A stretch of DNA of 64,000 bases from Geothrix sp. (GTDB lineage: Bacteria; Acidobacteriota; Holophagae; Holophagales; Holophagaceae), in NCBI GenBank assembly GCA_030824075.1, contig JAVBYJ010000081.1, positions 1-64,000 of the forward strand, read 5' to 3'. The notes beneath the pieces were generated by a model. That model did not search any database. It had not been told where the DNA came from and worked only from the letters and a program-made list of their open reading frames with translations. Position numbers and translations under genes: made by a program. Shown here piece after piece: positions 26,703-34,603 of the stretch. Each line of letters starts with the position of its first letter. Position 1 is the first letter of the stretch.

Positions 26703-27221
26703 TCAGTGCTGGTCATTCCTCACGGCAGTATCGAGTTCCTTCCACAACTGGAGAGGGCCCTTGTCTACTAGATCCAACGAAATCCGCTTGCCCTTCCCCG
26801 AACCAGGCGGGATCTGACGCCGAACTTCCTGAGGGACTCGTGCATCAGGCGCCATGGCCTGTAGTTCTGTCAGAGCCTCAATGACCATTTCAGCGGGCAC
26901 ATCTCCGGCCCATACCTGAACATGCAAGCCCTGGGGCAATACCCCAAGTTCGTATGTAAACCTTGCTAGGCGTTGGATGACGATGTGGCCAGGTTTCTTG
27001 TCGGCCTGTTCAAGATATGGAAATGCATCACGGGCCTGGACCACGTGCTTGACCCGCTCTGGATCGGCGCCCAGGAGCAGGTAGGTGTAGAGCCCATGCC
27101 CGGGCGACTTGGATGGATCGGCCTTCACCTCCAGATCCACGTAGCCCTTGGAAGCATCTGAAGGTGTCCGACTCAGCAGTGTCAAGGCATCGATGATCTC
27201 TGCGGCAGGCATGCGATTCAC
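26703..27221 (-). CDS. Small protein of unknown function, third gene of the BlaI/BlaR1-like operon
   Basis: A 172-residue protein I do not recognise; no signal peptide or membrane segment. It alternates strands and helices (VDLEVKADPSK, LHVQVWAGDVPAEMVIEALTEL), and the latter segment resembles a stretch in the C-terminal domain of the preceding M56 protein (LAVVANEADIELVSAALTEM). GTG 27221 overlaps the M56 stop. Reading this frame further upstream gives TIYVHV directly before the start, a plausible continuing strand, so the gene may be the frameshifted end of the M56 protein. If separate, it is an exported or cytoplasmic partner of unknown role. Confidence 0.6.
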   Translation of the reverse strand: MNRMPAAEIIDALTLLSRTPSDASKGYVDLEVKADPSKSPGHGLYTYLLLGADPERVKHVVQARDAFPYLEQADKKPGHIVIQRLARFTYELGVLPQGLHVQVWAGDVPAEMVIEALTELQAMAPDARVPQEVRRQIPPGSGKGKRISLDLVDKGPLQLWKELDTAVRNDQH

Positions 27222-29014
27222 ATGGACGTAGATGGTTCCGGCCCGTCGCTTCCCATCGGCGGAATCTCGATCGTAGCGCCGAAGCCACTAGGTTCCTTCA
27301 GGGGGGCGCTGGTTGGAGTTGAAGGGGATCCTAGGTCGCTCGATGTAAGGAGCGGACCTCCAGCAGGGCGGGCCCGCTTGGCTCGATCTGCATCGAGCAC
27401 CATCCGGAACTCATCCGCATTGACATCAATGAGTTCGATGGTCGTCTTCTGGGTTTCTGGAACCGCTTCAGTTCCGATTTTCTGGACACGCTGGAAGAAG
27501 CCTGGTTCAGGTGGCAGGCTTGCCATCTCGGTCAGGGCGGCGCTCACGAGTTCGATGTCTGCCTCGTTGGCGACCACTGCCAAGCGGGATTTCCCGGGTA
27601 GCGCATGAAGCAGGGGTGAGAGGGCATTCAGGCGCCGGATGATGACTTCGCGTGGAAGGCAGGATTGCAAGCTCAGGGGTTTTTCGTTCCCATGATTCTC
27701 TAGAATCATCCGCATCCGGGAGGGGTCCACCGCCGGAAAATTGAAGGACCTGGGATCGCCCCCGGCCTGGGTCTTGTCGGGAATGGGGATTCGCAGCTCA
27801 GTCACCGGCCCATTGGCCGGTGCTGCCGCAAGCTGTCGAAGGGCCATTAGACCAAAGGCGGGAGGAACCTTAGCGCCGTCGAACGAAATCTGACCTGCTT
27901 TGGCCACGCCATCCTCGCTGTCGACATTGAACCGGCGCAACACAAGCACATGGGGCACCTCGATTTTTCCAGTTTCAACCTTGGCTTGAGCGGACTTGAG
28001 CCCCACCGCCAAGCCAAGAATTAGGAGTACCAGCAAGCCGGCCCGTGGTGCGAGCGGTGTCGGTGCGATGGGTGAAATGAGTCGTCGAATGCGGTGCATG
28101 AAGGAGCCTCCGGTGGCGCTCAGGGCAAGGGCCTGAGTGGCATGTCGTGGGGGATCCGGCGGGCGGCAGAGAGCCTCTAGCCGGGTGAGCGCGGCGGCGT
28201 AGTCCAGGGCGTCCCCCGTCGTTCGCACCGCCAGGTCGTCGCAGCACAGCTCCCGTTCCTGACGGATCTTCGCAGAGACCCACCACACGGCCGGGTGGTA
28301 GAAGAGCAGCACTTCGACGCAGGACTGCAGCAGGTTGATGGCGAAATCATGGCGCAGGATGTGGGCCAGCTCATGGGCCAGCACCAATTCCATCTGCTCG
28401 ACCGGCAACCCCAGCAGGGCCGCGGGTGGCAGAAGGATGACCGGCCGCAGCCAGCCCATCACCGTAGGACCGGGCACCTTCTCACACAGGAGGATGCGGA
28501 TGTTGCTCGCCAGGTTCATGCGCTGGCAGAGGCGAAGCAGCCGGAGCTGGATGTCATCGGCGGCCGGCACGGTATCCGGTCGGCGGCGCAGCCACTGGAG
28601 CCAGGCCCAGCCACTGGCCAGACGCAGGCTCATGGCGGCCACGCCCAATAGCCACAGCCCCACGGCCAGCGGAAGGAACCTGTCCCAGGCTCGGCTTGAC
28701 GAAACCGCGCCCATCGCTGGAGAGGAAGGTTCCGAAGGTGCGGCGCTTCCCGTTTTAGGAGCAGACCCAGTGGAAGACACCACCCTGCTCCGGTGGGTGG
28801 TTGGGGACTGTCCCAGCTGGTACCACGTGGCCACAGGTGCCAACGCCATCAAGGCCAGAACCAGGCAGGCCAAGCCATAGCGAAGACGCGGCGAATGCCC
28901 CTTGGTCAGCCACAACATCAATGCCAGCAGCCCCGCCAATGCCGCGCCCTGCCAAAGGAAATGAACCAGGGTCCAGCCCAAGCGGAACACCATGGCTGGC
29001 TCGGTCCCGTTCAT
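27218..29014 (-). CDS. BlaR1/MecR1-like M56 membrane metallopeptidase
   Basis: A 598-residue membrane protein. N-terminal helices (about 5-30, 35-60, 105-130) precede the zinc peptidase motif HELAHILRHDF near residue 215 and the downstream ERELCCDDLAV glutamate. A further membrane helix (APRAGLLVLLILGLAVGLK) follows, then a roughly 250-residue periplasmic domain. In BlaR1 the outer domain is a penicillin-binding domain; here it has no SxxK and looks different, so the signal is unknown. The gene overlaps blaI by 4 bases (ATGA), the standard pairing in which signal-activated proteolysis leads to repressor cleavage. Confidence 0.87.
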   Translation of the reverse strand: MNGTEPAMVFRLGWTLVHFLWQGAALAGLLALMLWLTKGHSPRLRYGLACLVLALMALAPVATWYQLGQSPTTHRSRVVSSTGSAPKTGSAAPSEPSSPAMGAVSSSRAWDRFLPLAVGLWLLGVAAMSLRLASGWAWLQWLRRRPDTVPAADDIQLRLLRLCQRMNLASNIRILLCEKVPGPTVMGWLRPVILLPPAALLGLPVEQMELVLAHELAHILRHDFAINLLQSCVEVLLFYHPAVWWVSAKIRQERELCCDDLAVRTTGDALDYAAALTRLEALCRPPDPPRHATQALALSATGGSFMHRIRRLISPIAPTPLAPRAGLLVLLILGLAVGLKSAQAKVETGKIEVPHVLVLRRFNVDSEDGVAKAGQISFDGAKVPPAFGLMALRQLAAAPANGPVTELRIPIPDKTQAGGDPRSFNFPAVDPSRMRMILENHGNEKPLSLQSCLPREVIIRRLNALSPLLHALPGKSRLAVVANEADIELVSAALTEMASLPPEPGFFQRVQKIGTEAVPETQKTTIELIDVNADEFRMVLDADRAKRARPAGGPLLTSSDLGSPSTPTSAPLKEPSGFGATIEIPPMGSDGPEPSTSM

Positions 29015-29400
29015 GTCCGCCCTCGCTCTGAGCGGGCCTGATCGATCAGGGCCTGGATTTCGTCCAATTCGGAGGCGCTGGGGCGCTTGGCGTGAAGCGC
29101 ATGGGCCAGCAACTGGAGCGCCGAACCCTCGAAGGCCTTGTCCACAAGGTCCCGAACCATGCCGCGTCGGGTGTCCTGGGAAGCCTCGGCAGGACGGTAG
29201 ACATGGCTCTTGGCGCTTTCATCCCGGCGCAGCAGGCCTTTCTCAGCCATGATCTGCATGGTTTTCAGTACGGTCGTATATCCCTGCTGACGCTCAGCTT
29301 GCAGCGCCCCGTGAACCTGTCGGACAGTACCTTCCCCCAGACGCCAGAGCACCCGAAGAATGGCCAATTCAAAATCAGAGGGACGGGGAAGCTCGGCCAT
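29011..29400 (-). CDS. BlaI/MecI/CopY-family repressor
   Basis: A 129-residue winged-helix repressor: PSDFELAILRVLWRLGEGTVRQVHGAL leads into the recognition region GYTTVLKTMQIMAEKGLLRR, then a C-terminal dimerisation helix. Partner M56 peptidases inactivate such repressors by cleavage. I chose ATG 29400, with GGAG upstream, because the alternative GTG 29421 would place the start inside the operator and upstream of the likely transcription start. It is the first gene of a three-gene operon and very probably autoregulates it through the dyad at 29420-29447. Confidence 0.92.
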   Translation of the reverse strand: MAELPRPSDFELAILRVLWRLGEGTVRQVHGALQAERQQGYTTVLKTMQIMAEKGLLRRDESAKSHVYRPAEASQDTRRGMVRDLVDKAFEGSALQLLAHALHAKRPSASELDEIQALIDQARSERGRT

Positions 29401-29419
29401 GGGGTCTCCAGCGGTCCCC

Positions 29420-29450
29420 ACAACCTACGGTTGTCTCCGTAGGTTGTCAA
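29420..29450 (-). promoter_or_regulatory. Promoter with overlapping BlaI-type operator
   Basis: On the minus strand, a perfect -35 TTGACA (29445-29450) and a weaker -10 TAGGTT (29422-29427) are separated by 17 bases. A perfect 11-bp inverted repeat (ACAACCTACGG, 29420-29430 and 29437-29447, 6-base spacer) covers the spacer and both promoter boxes. Its CTACGG...CCGTAG core resembles TAC/GTA dyads of BlaI/MecI operators. Binding would block polymerase, so the operon should be autorepressed. A further TACGTA at 29459-29464 could be a second half-site. Confidence 0.8.
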
Positions 29451-29486
29451 CGGATGTTTACGTAGATCCCTGATCCCCTCCCCCAC

Positions 29487-29522
29487 CTACAAGACGGCGC
29501 CCCTTCGGGCGCCGTCTTGTAG
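29487..29522. terminator. Terminator hairpin downstream of ssb
   Basis: A perfect 16-bp inverted repeat (29487-29502 and 29507-29522) with a CTTC loop closed by C-G pairs (UUCG-type tetraloop context). It lies between the ssb stop and the upstream region of the BlaI operon, both on the minus strand, so it should end ssb transcription and insulate the BlaI promoter. Confidence 0.82.
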
Positions 29523-29539
29523 CCTTACTGAATCCGTCG

Positions 29540-30021
29540 TCAGAACGGGATGTCGTCATCCGGGAAACCGCCACCGGAAGCCGGGGGGGCGCCGTGGTCT
29601 TCAAAGTCCTGGGAGCCGCTGCCGCTGGGTCTCCCCCCGTAGCCACCGCTGTCCCGGGCGCCGCCCTCACGACTACCGCCTTCGTCCGCGCGGCCCAACA
29701 TGACGAAGTTGTCGCAGCGGATGTCACAGGCGGTCTTCTTCACGCCGGCCTGATCGGTGTACTCGCGGTACTGGATGCGGCCCTCGATGAGGATCTGCTT
29801 GCCCTTGCGCAGGTATTTCTCGGCGATCTCCGCCTGCTTCCCCCACACCACAATGTTGTGCCACTCGGTCTTGCTCTGCTTCTCGCCCTGCTGGTTCTTC
29901 CAGGTTTCCGTGGTGGCCACGGAGAAACGGGCGACGCTCTGGCCCGAAGGCGTGGCCTTCAGCTCGGGATCGCGCCCGAGGTTGCCGATGAGCATGACTT
30001 TGTTCAAGGATCCGGACATGA
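29540..30021 (-). CDS. ssb: Single-stranded DNA-binding protein
   Basis: A 160-residue SSB. The OB-fold begins LNKVMLIGNLGRDPEL and includes TEWHNIVVWGKQAEIAEKYLRKG and IEGRIQYREY. A glycine/serine-rich flexible linker follows, then the acidic tip DDDIPF that docks partner proteins. It coats single-stranded DNA in replication, repair and recombination. ATG 30021 has a perfect AGGAGG upstream; the frame remains open above but that part is not SSB-like. It stands alone, without the rpsF/rpsR neighbours common in other bacteria. Confidence 0.95.
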
Positions 30022-30118
30022 CGTCCTCCTGTTGTAGCGGCGGAGCTCTCCGCCTCACCGTCGACTCAGACCATCTGAGGGGGTGGTAGGGTGATGAGGT
30101 TTGCGCCGAGGGAAAGTC

Positions 30119-30859
30119 ATGTCAAGCGGCAACTCAAATCTCCTGGTGAGCTGTAAAAACAAGTCCGGTGCCGAGAAGCATTACCTTCCCGCCCTGAGGG
30201 CCGCCGGCTGGACCGGTGTCATCCACCTGGTGGCGCCTGGGGACTCCCTGCCGGACCTGGCCAGCGTTTCGGGCCTCCTGCTCACGGGCGGTTACGACAT
30301 CCACCCTTGCCACTGGGACGCCGCCGAACCCGTGCATCCCAAGGCCGAAGTGGATGCAGACCGCGATGCGTTCGAAATGCCGCTGGTTCGCGCGGCCTGG
30401 GACCGGAACCTACCCCTCCTCGGCATTTGCCGGGGCGAGCAGATCCTCAATGTGGCCCTGGGCGGCAGCATGATCCAGGACGTGCCGGACCACTACGGCT
30501 GCGAACCCTCGCGGCACCAGCACGGCACGTCAGATGCGCCCGACATGCACCACCGTGTGCAGTTGGCCCCAGGTTCGCGGCTGAGGGCCCTGCTGGGCGA
30601 GGACGTCTTCCTCGTCAACAGCCGCCACCACCAGGCCGTGAAGCGCGTGGCACCGCCCCTGGTGGCCGTGGGCTGGCACCTGGACACCGCCCATCCCGAC
30701 ACCGGTCCCATCATCGAAGCCTTGGAAGCCACCGACCCCGCCCGCTGGGTGTTCGGCGTCCAGTGGCATCCAGAGAATCTGGTGAACCTCAAAGGCCCCG
30801 CTGGAGACGCGGCCCGCGATCTGTTTGCCGCGTTCATAAAAGCGATTGGCCACAGATGA
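30119..30859 (+). CDS. Class I glutamine amidotransferase-like hydrolase (PuuD/gamma-Glu-GABA hydrolase type)
   Basis: A 246-residue alpha/beta hydrolase of the peptidase C26 type. The nucleophile elbow GICRGEQILNVALGGS is near residue 105 (Cys) and the His/Glu pair is in VFGVQWHPEN near residue 220. TGGYDIHP near residue 60 is the oxyanion-side signature of the family. Relatives hydrolyse gamma-glutamyl bonds, for example in putrescine breakdown, but no other Puu genes are here. I chose ATG 30119 (GAGGGAAA upstream) over the in-frame TTG 30101. Its stop codon lies within the palindromic repeat that starts at 30850. Confidence 0.85.
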   Translation: MSSGNSNLLVSCKNKSGAEKHYLPALRAAGWTGVIHLVAPGDSLPDLASVSGLLLTGGYDIHPCHWDAAEPVHPKAEVDADRDAFEMPLVRAAWDRNLPLLGICRGEQILNVALGGSMIQDVPDHYGCEPSRHQHGTSDAPDMHHRVQLAPGSRLRALLGEDVFLVNSRHHQAVKRVAPPLVAVGWHLDTAHPDTGPIIEALEATDPARWVFGVQWHPENLVNLKGPAGDAARDLFAAFIKAIGHR

Positions 30860-30914
30860 ACACGGATGAACTCAGATACCTTTTCCATCTGTGTTCATTC
30901 GTGTGCATCCGTGG
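30850..30914. repeat. Imperfect palindromic repeat, CACAGATGAACACGGATG type
   Basis: The left arm contains CCACAGATGAACACGGATGA and the right arm ATCTGTGTTCATTCGTG followed by CATCCGTGG, so the transcript can fold into a long imperfect hairpin. A related copy lies at 32106-32185. Similar 'cacagatgaacacggatg' sequences are scattered between genes in many unrelated bacteria. The repeat supplies the last three sense codons and the stop of the amidotransferase gene. Confidence 0.75.
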
Positions 30915-30933
30915 CTGATTCCCTGGAGTTCCC

Positions 30934-31722
30934 GTGCCCTCTCCCCTCCGCTTTGAGATCCGTGACCGCATCGCCACGCTGACGCTGGACCGGCCGGACA
31001 AACTGAACGCGCTGATTCCAACGATGCGCGAAGGCTTCGAGGAGGCTCTGGCAAAGTCCGCCGAACCGGGCGTGAAGGCGCTGCTACTGCGTGGCGCGGG
31101 GCGGGCCTTCTGCGCGGGCGGTGACATCGGCTGGATGGCCAAGGCGCTGGCCGAAGGCCGCTGGGACGAGATGGAATCCCTGCTGGACCTGGGCGCCTTC
31201 GTGGCCCACGCCTTGGTCACGTTGCCCAAGCCCGTGGTGGCCGTGGTGCAGGGGCCCGCAGCGGGTGCGGGCATGAGCCTGGCGCTGGGTGCGGACCTGC
31301 GGATCGCCACGCCGGAAGCGGCCTTCAGCATGGCCTTCGTGAAAATCGGCCTCCATCCGGACTGGGGCGGCAGTGTCCTGCTGTCACGCCTGGTGAACCC
31401 GGCCATCGCGGGGGAACTGATGCTGCTCGGCGACACCATGGATGCCGCCCGGGCCCAGACCCTGGGCCTGGTGAATCAGACCGTGCCCGCAGACCGGCTG
31501 GACGCGGCAGTCGATACCCTCAGCCGCCGTCTCGCCGCCGGCCCCGCCGGGACCTTCGCCCGCATCAAGGCCACGCTGCTGCGCAATCAGGGCCTGGACG
31601 CCGAAACCCTTCGCGCCCGCCTCGACGCCGAAGGTGCCCAGATGAAGGCCGCCATGCGACACCCCGATGCCCAGGAGGGACTGACCGCCTTCATGGAGAA
31701 GCGGGCCCCCCGATTTGCCTGA
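30934..31722 (+). CDS. Enoyl-CoA hydratase/isomerase-family protein
   Basis: A 262-residue crotonase-fold enzyme. ATLTLDRPDKLNALIP at residues 14-29 and the oxyanion-hole segments LLLRGAGRAFCAGGDIGWM and GPAAGAGMSLALGADLRIA are clear. The two glutamates of classic hydratases are not both obvious (the EFG/ AEG-type region reads HPDWGGSVLLSRL), so it could be an isomerase or another crotonase member. GTG 30934 has GGAG a few bases upstream. It sits between two copies of the palindromic repeat, with no beta-oxidation partners adjacent. Confidence 0.87.
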   Translation: MPSPLRFEIRDRIATLTLDRPDKLNALIPTMREGFEEALAKSAEPGVKALLLRGAGRAFCAGGDIGWMAKALAEGRWDEMESLLDLGAFVAHALVTLPKPVVAVVQGPAAGAGMSLALGADLRIATPEAAFSMAFVKIGLHPDWGGSVLLSRLVNPAIAGELMLLGDTMDAARAQTLGLVNQTVPADRLDAAVDTLSRRLAAGPAGTFARIKATLLRNQGLDAETLRARLDAEGAQMKAAMRHPDAQEGLTAFMEKRAPRFA

Positions 31723-31786
31723 GGGGAACCCGAACACAGCAGGGTCGCCCTTGGCGGATTGACCATTGTGTGTAATTTTTATTTCT

Positions 31787-32125
31787 ATGCTGCCCGTCCT
31801 CACGATCTGCGCCGACTGCGAGCGCCACGCGCTTCGCCGCCCCCGGCAGGGTCAAGCGATGACCGAGGCCCTGGCCTGCCTCACGCGCCTGCTCCTGGAC
31901 CGCAAGCGCCTCCTGGGACTGGAGGTCGTGCGCGAATCCTGTCTCCAGAACTGCCCGATGGGAAGGATCTGCGTCACCTTGAAGCGGGGCGTCCAGGAAG
32001 TGCGTCATCACCTCGCACCGGAGGACGACCTCAAGGCCGTGGCGGCGAAGCTGGCAGCGCCTGCACCCAGAACGTCGAAAAACGCTTCAAGGAAAGACGG
32101 CTTGGCCACGGATGAACCCAGATAA
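31787..32125 (+). CDS. Small cysteine-rich protein, DUF1636/thioredoxin-like ferredoxin type
   Basis: A 112-residue protein starting MLPVLTICADCERHALRRP, with a later ESCLQNCPMGRICVTL. The CxxC near residue 9 plus the CxxxCPxxxxC cluster near residue 50 resemble the metal- or iron-sulphur-binding pattern of DUF1636-like 2Fe-2S proteins; that assignment is moderate. ATG 31787 is preferred to the upstream TTG 31766, though no clear ribosome site is seen. Its last eight codons (GLATDEPR) come from the second palindromic repeat, suggesting the original C-terminus was replaced when the repeat landed. Confidence 0.65.
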   Translation: MLPVLTICADCERHALRRPRQGQAMTEALACLTRLLLDRKRLLGLEVVRESCLQNCPMGRICVTLKRGVQEVRHHLAPEDDLKAVAAKLAAPAPRTSKNASRKDGLATDEPR

Positions 32126-32185
32126 ACCCGGATGAATGAAGCCGGTCCCATCTGTGACTATCCACTATCCGTGTTCATCTGCGGC
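32106..32185. repeat. Second imperfect palindromic repeat of the same family
   Basis: CCACGGATGAACCCAGATAA on the left and CCATCTGTGACTATC ... CCGTGTTCATCTGCGG on the right form an imperfect hairpin related to the copy at 30850-30914. It spans the stop codon of the small cysteine-rich protein and ends 20 bases before the convergent PH-like gene stop, so it may act as a shared terminator. Confidence 0.7.
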
Positions 32186-32205
32186 AGAAACGCTTTCGCG
32201 CCGGT

Positions 32206-32505
32206 CTAGCGCATCCCGCGACTCTGCGCCGCCTCGATGAGTTCCTTGATGCGGCGCGCGTCAGCCTTGGTGTGGCCGTGGCTGGTGAGGGGGTCGCTGC
32301 CCCCCGTGCTCTCGACGAAAATATCCGACCAGATCATGCCGGTCTCGATGCGGACGCTGGCGACCTTGGAGAGGTGGATGCTGATCTCGTTCACGGTGAA
32401 CCAGGACCGCTTGCGGCGGACCACGGCGGCTTCCGTGACTTCGATGACGGTGGTGAACAGGTGGTTGCCCTTGGTCCAGCGGCTGGCCTTGAACGTTTCG
32501 ATCAT
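32206..32505 (-). CDS. Small PH-domain-like protein
   Basis: A 99-residue protein with a run of short beta strands (LFTTVIEVTEAAVVRRKRSW, ISIHLSKVASVRIETG, DIFVEST) followed by a C-terminal helix (KADARRIKELIEAAQ). This is the layout of bacterial PH-like domains (bPH/DUF304 types). No membrane segment is present. ATG 32505 overlaps the transketolase stop (ATGA), so the gene is translated from the same message. The role is unknown; the coupling to a transketolase half is unexpected. Confidence 0.7.
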   Translation of the reverse strand: MIETFKASRWTKGNHLFTTVIEVTEAAVVRRKRSWFTVNEISIHLSKVASVRIETGMIWSDIFVESTGGSDPLTSHGHTKADARRIKELIEAAQSRGMR

Positions 32506-33473
32506 CCCAACGCCTCCTTCGCGGCGGCGGCCACGGCCTGGGGCGTCACACCGTAGGCCTCCAGCAGCTTCTCGGGCTTGCCGCTCTGGCCAAACACATC
32601 CTTCACGCCCACCCGACGGACGGGCATGGGATGGGTCTCGGACAGGATCTCCGCCACGATGCCACCCAGGCCGCCGTGGATCTGGTGTTCCTCGCAGGTG
32701 ACGACAGCCTTGTGCGCCTTGGCCAGGGACACCAGAGTCTCCCGGTCGAAGGGTTTGACCGTGGGCGTGTGCAGCACCGTGGCCTCGATGCCGTCCGCGG
32801 CCAGCAGGTCGGCGGCATCCAGACAGATCGAGGTGCCCAGGCCACAGCCCACCAGCAGCACATCCTTCCCTTCTCGCATGACGACGGCCTGGCCGATCCG
32901 GAATTGATAGTCCGAACCATGGATGCGGGGGAACTTGTCGCGGGTCAGGCGAACGTAGACGGGGCCCTGATGGGCATAGGCCAGGCGGATCGCCTGCTTC
33001 GTCTCGATGGCATCGGCCGGGGAGAGCACCGTCATGCCCGGGATCATGCACATGAGGGCGAGATCCTCCAGGCACTGGTGGGTGCCGCCATCCTCGCCCA
33101 CGGTGAGGCCCGCGTGGGTGGCCACGATCTTCACGTTCTGGTGACCCACGCCCACGGCCTGGCGCACGAACTCATAGGCCCGGCCCGTGGCGAACATCGC
33201 GAAGGTGCTCACGAAGGGCACCACGCCCGTGGTGGCGGCCCCGGCGGCGGCGGCCACCATGCCCTGCTCGGCAGCGCCCATGTTGAAGAAGCGCTCCGGA
33301 AAGGCCTTGGCGAATTTGCTGGTGCGGGTGGAACCGGCCAGATCGGCATCAAACACGATGAGATTGGCGCCCTCGTTCCCCAGTTCCACCAGAGTGTCGC
33401 CGTAGGCGTCCCGCAGGCTGTCCATCACGCCGCCCACTTTGCCGCCCACGCCCGCCGTTTCCATGCCTGCCAT
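32502..33473 (-). CDS. Transketolase, C-terminal subunit (no N-terminal partner nearby)
   Basis: A 323-residue protein matching the pyrimidine-binding and C-terminal domains of thiamine-diphosphate transketolases. The catalytic glutamate lies in RFFNMGAAEQGMVAAAAG, followed by GLTVGEDGGTHQCLEDLALM and the C-terminal VVTCEEHQIHGGLGG. Split transketolases need an N-terminal ThDP-binding subunit, normally encoded just upstream. The 470 bases upstream here hold no such gene, so the partner is elsewhere or lost. ATG 33473 has GGGAG six bases upstream. It overlaps the PH-like gene at its 3' end. Confidence 0.88.
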   Translation of the reverse strand: MAGMETAGVGGKVGGVMDSLRDAYGDTLVELGNEGANLIVFDADLAGSTRTSKFAKAFPERFFNMGAAEQGMVAAAAGAATTGVVPFVSTFAMFATGRAYEFVRQAVGVGHQNVKIVATHAGLTVGEDGGTHQCLEDLALMCMIPGMTVLSPADAIETKQAIRLAYAHQGPVYVRLTRDKFPRIHGSDYQFRIGQAVVMREGKDVLLVGCGLGTSICLDAADLLAADGIEATVLHTPTVKPFDRETLVSLAKAHKAVVTCEEHQIHGGLGGIVAEILSETHPMPVRRVGVKDVFGQSGKPEKLLEAYGVTPQAVAAAAKEALG

Positions 33474-33942
33474 GACCACTCCCGTCGAATCCTCCATTCT
33501 ACGCCAGGGTCGGCGAGAACGGCGCCACACAGCAGCGCCTATAGCCTCGCTGACAGGCACTTGGTGACCGCATTCAAGCCTAGCCGCTCGTCCAACAAGT
33601 GCCCTGGGGCTTCTGGCGCCCTGGATGGATGCCCACCCCTTTCCTGGCCCGCTTCGGGAGTGTGTTATAGCCTGCCTGGGCTTCGGCACCGTCATGCCCA
33701 TTGCTGCTCAGGCGAATGGAGTGTTTATGGCGTCGTTAGGTGGGTGGATATTCCACCCTGTTCACTCGGCAGCAATGGCTCGAACCTCGCCCCCATCCGT
33801 TCAGTCAGAAAGGTTCTAGCTACGCTCTACCTCAACGCAATACCCATGAAGCACTGCAGGTGAGCATTTTGTACAAGCCCTTTCATCCATTTGGCTTTCT
33901 AGACTTTGAAAACACACCCTAGCCCTAAGTCACCGGTCCAGA
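33474..33942. other. Intergenic stretch without a recognisable gene
   Basis: About 470 bases upstream of the transketolase subunit. Short open frames exist on both strands, but none has a credible ribosome site, family resemblance or neighbour logic. The left part must hold the transketolase promoter. The right part, towards the broken kinase, is somewhat less GC-rich. I see no terminator, tRNA or clear inverted repeat in it. Confidence 0.5.
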
Positions 33943-34520
33943 TCAACATGGGGCCTTTGAATTCCCTATACACGCCATGAGGAGGATGGCTCCCAAGGGG
34001 TTCTTCAAATCTTGGGCAGCCGTAGCGAGGAAGCGCGTCTTCATCTGGTCTGCTTGCCGCAGACGCTCGTTGGCGGTCTGAAGCTGCGCGCTCATGGGTT
34101 CCACCCGTCGTGTGTACTCCCGTTCCAGATCATGACTCCGCTTCTTCTCTAGGCCGGCGGATATGCGTGCCTTCAAGAGCTGCTGGTTGATGGGTTTGGG
34201 CAGGTAGTCATGAGCACCCAACTGGATGCACTTGAGGACCGCCTCTTGTCGTGCAGGGCCGAAAGCATGATCACCGGCACATGCTGTAGCCGCTCGTCAC
34301 GGTGCATCGCCTCGATGACCTGGACCCCATCCACACCGGGCATCATCACATCAAGCAGGACCAGATCCCATGGTTCACGATGCAGTTAATCCAGGGCCTC
34401 GGCCCCATCCTGGGCGGTCCCAACTTGGTACCCTTCCCGCTCGAGGATCCGTGTCATGACTTCCCGGTTGAAGTCCGCATCATCCACGACCAGGATGCGG
34501 GCGGAAGCAGTCGAACTCAT
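33943..34520 (-). pseudogene. Broken response regulator / histidine kinase gene
   Basis: From ATG 34520 the minus strand reads a receiver domain (SARILVVDDADFNREVMTRIL, then LVLLDVMMPGVDGVQ and VIMLSAL). It is interrupted by a TAA at 34386-34388 just after QDGAEALD. A one-base deletion near 34245 shifts the frame before KCIQLGAHDYLPKPINQQ. After the receiver comes a coiled region and the start of a HisKA H-box-like segment (TRFLATAAQDLKNPLGAILLMA), which then runs into unrelated sequence and a stop. The rest of the kinase is missing. Three separate lesions mark it as a decaying gene. Confidence 0.82.
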
Positions 34521-34603
34521 GGAGTGTCCTCTGGTCCAAGCAGGCTTCGAATTCTCTCGACCAATCTCGTCATATCCACTGGCTATAAACGCCTGCAGGA
34601 AGG

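Noticed and set aside
33474..33942. Missing N-terminal transketolase subunit in the upstream gap
   Set aside because: No ThDP-binding motif (GDG...N) or matching frame is readable there on either strand.
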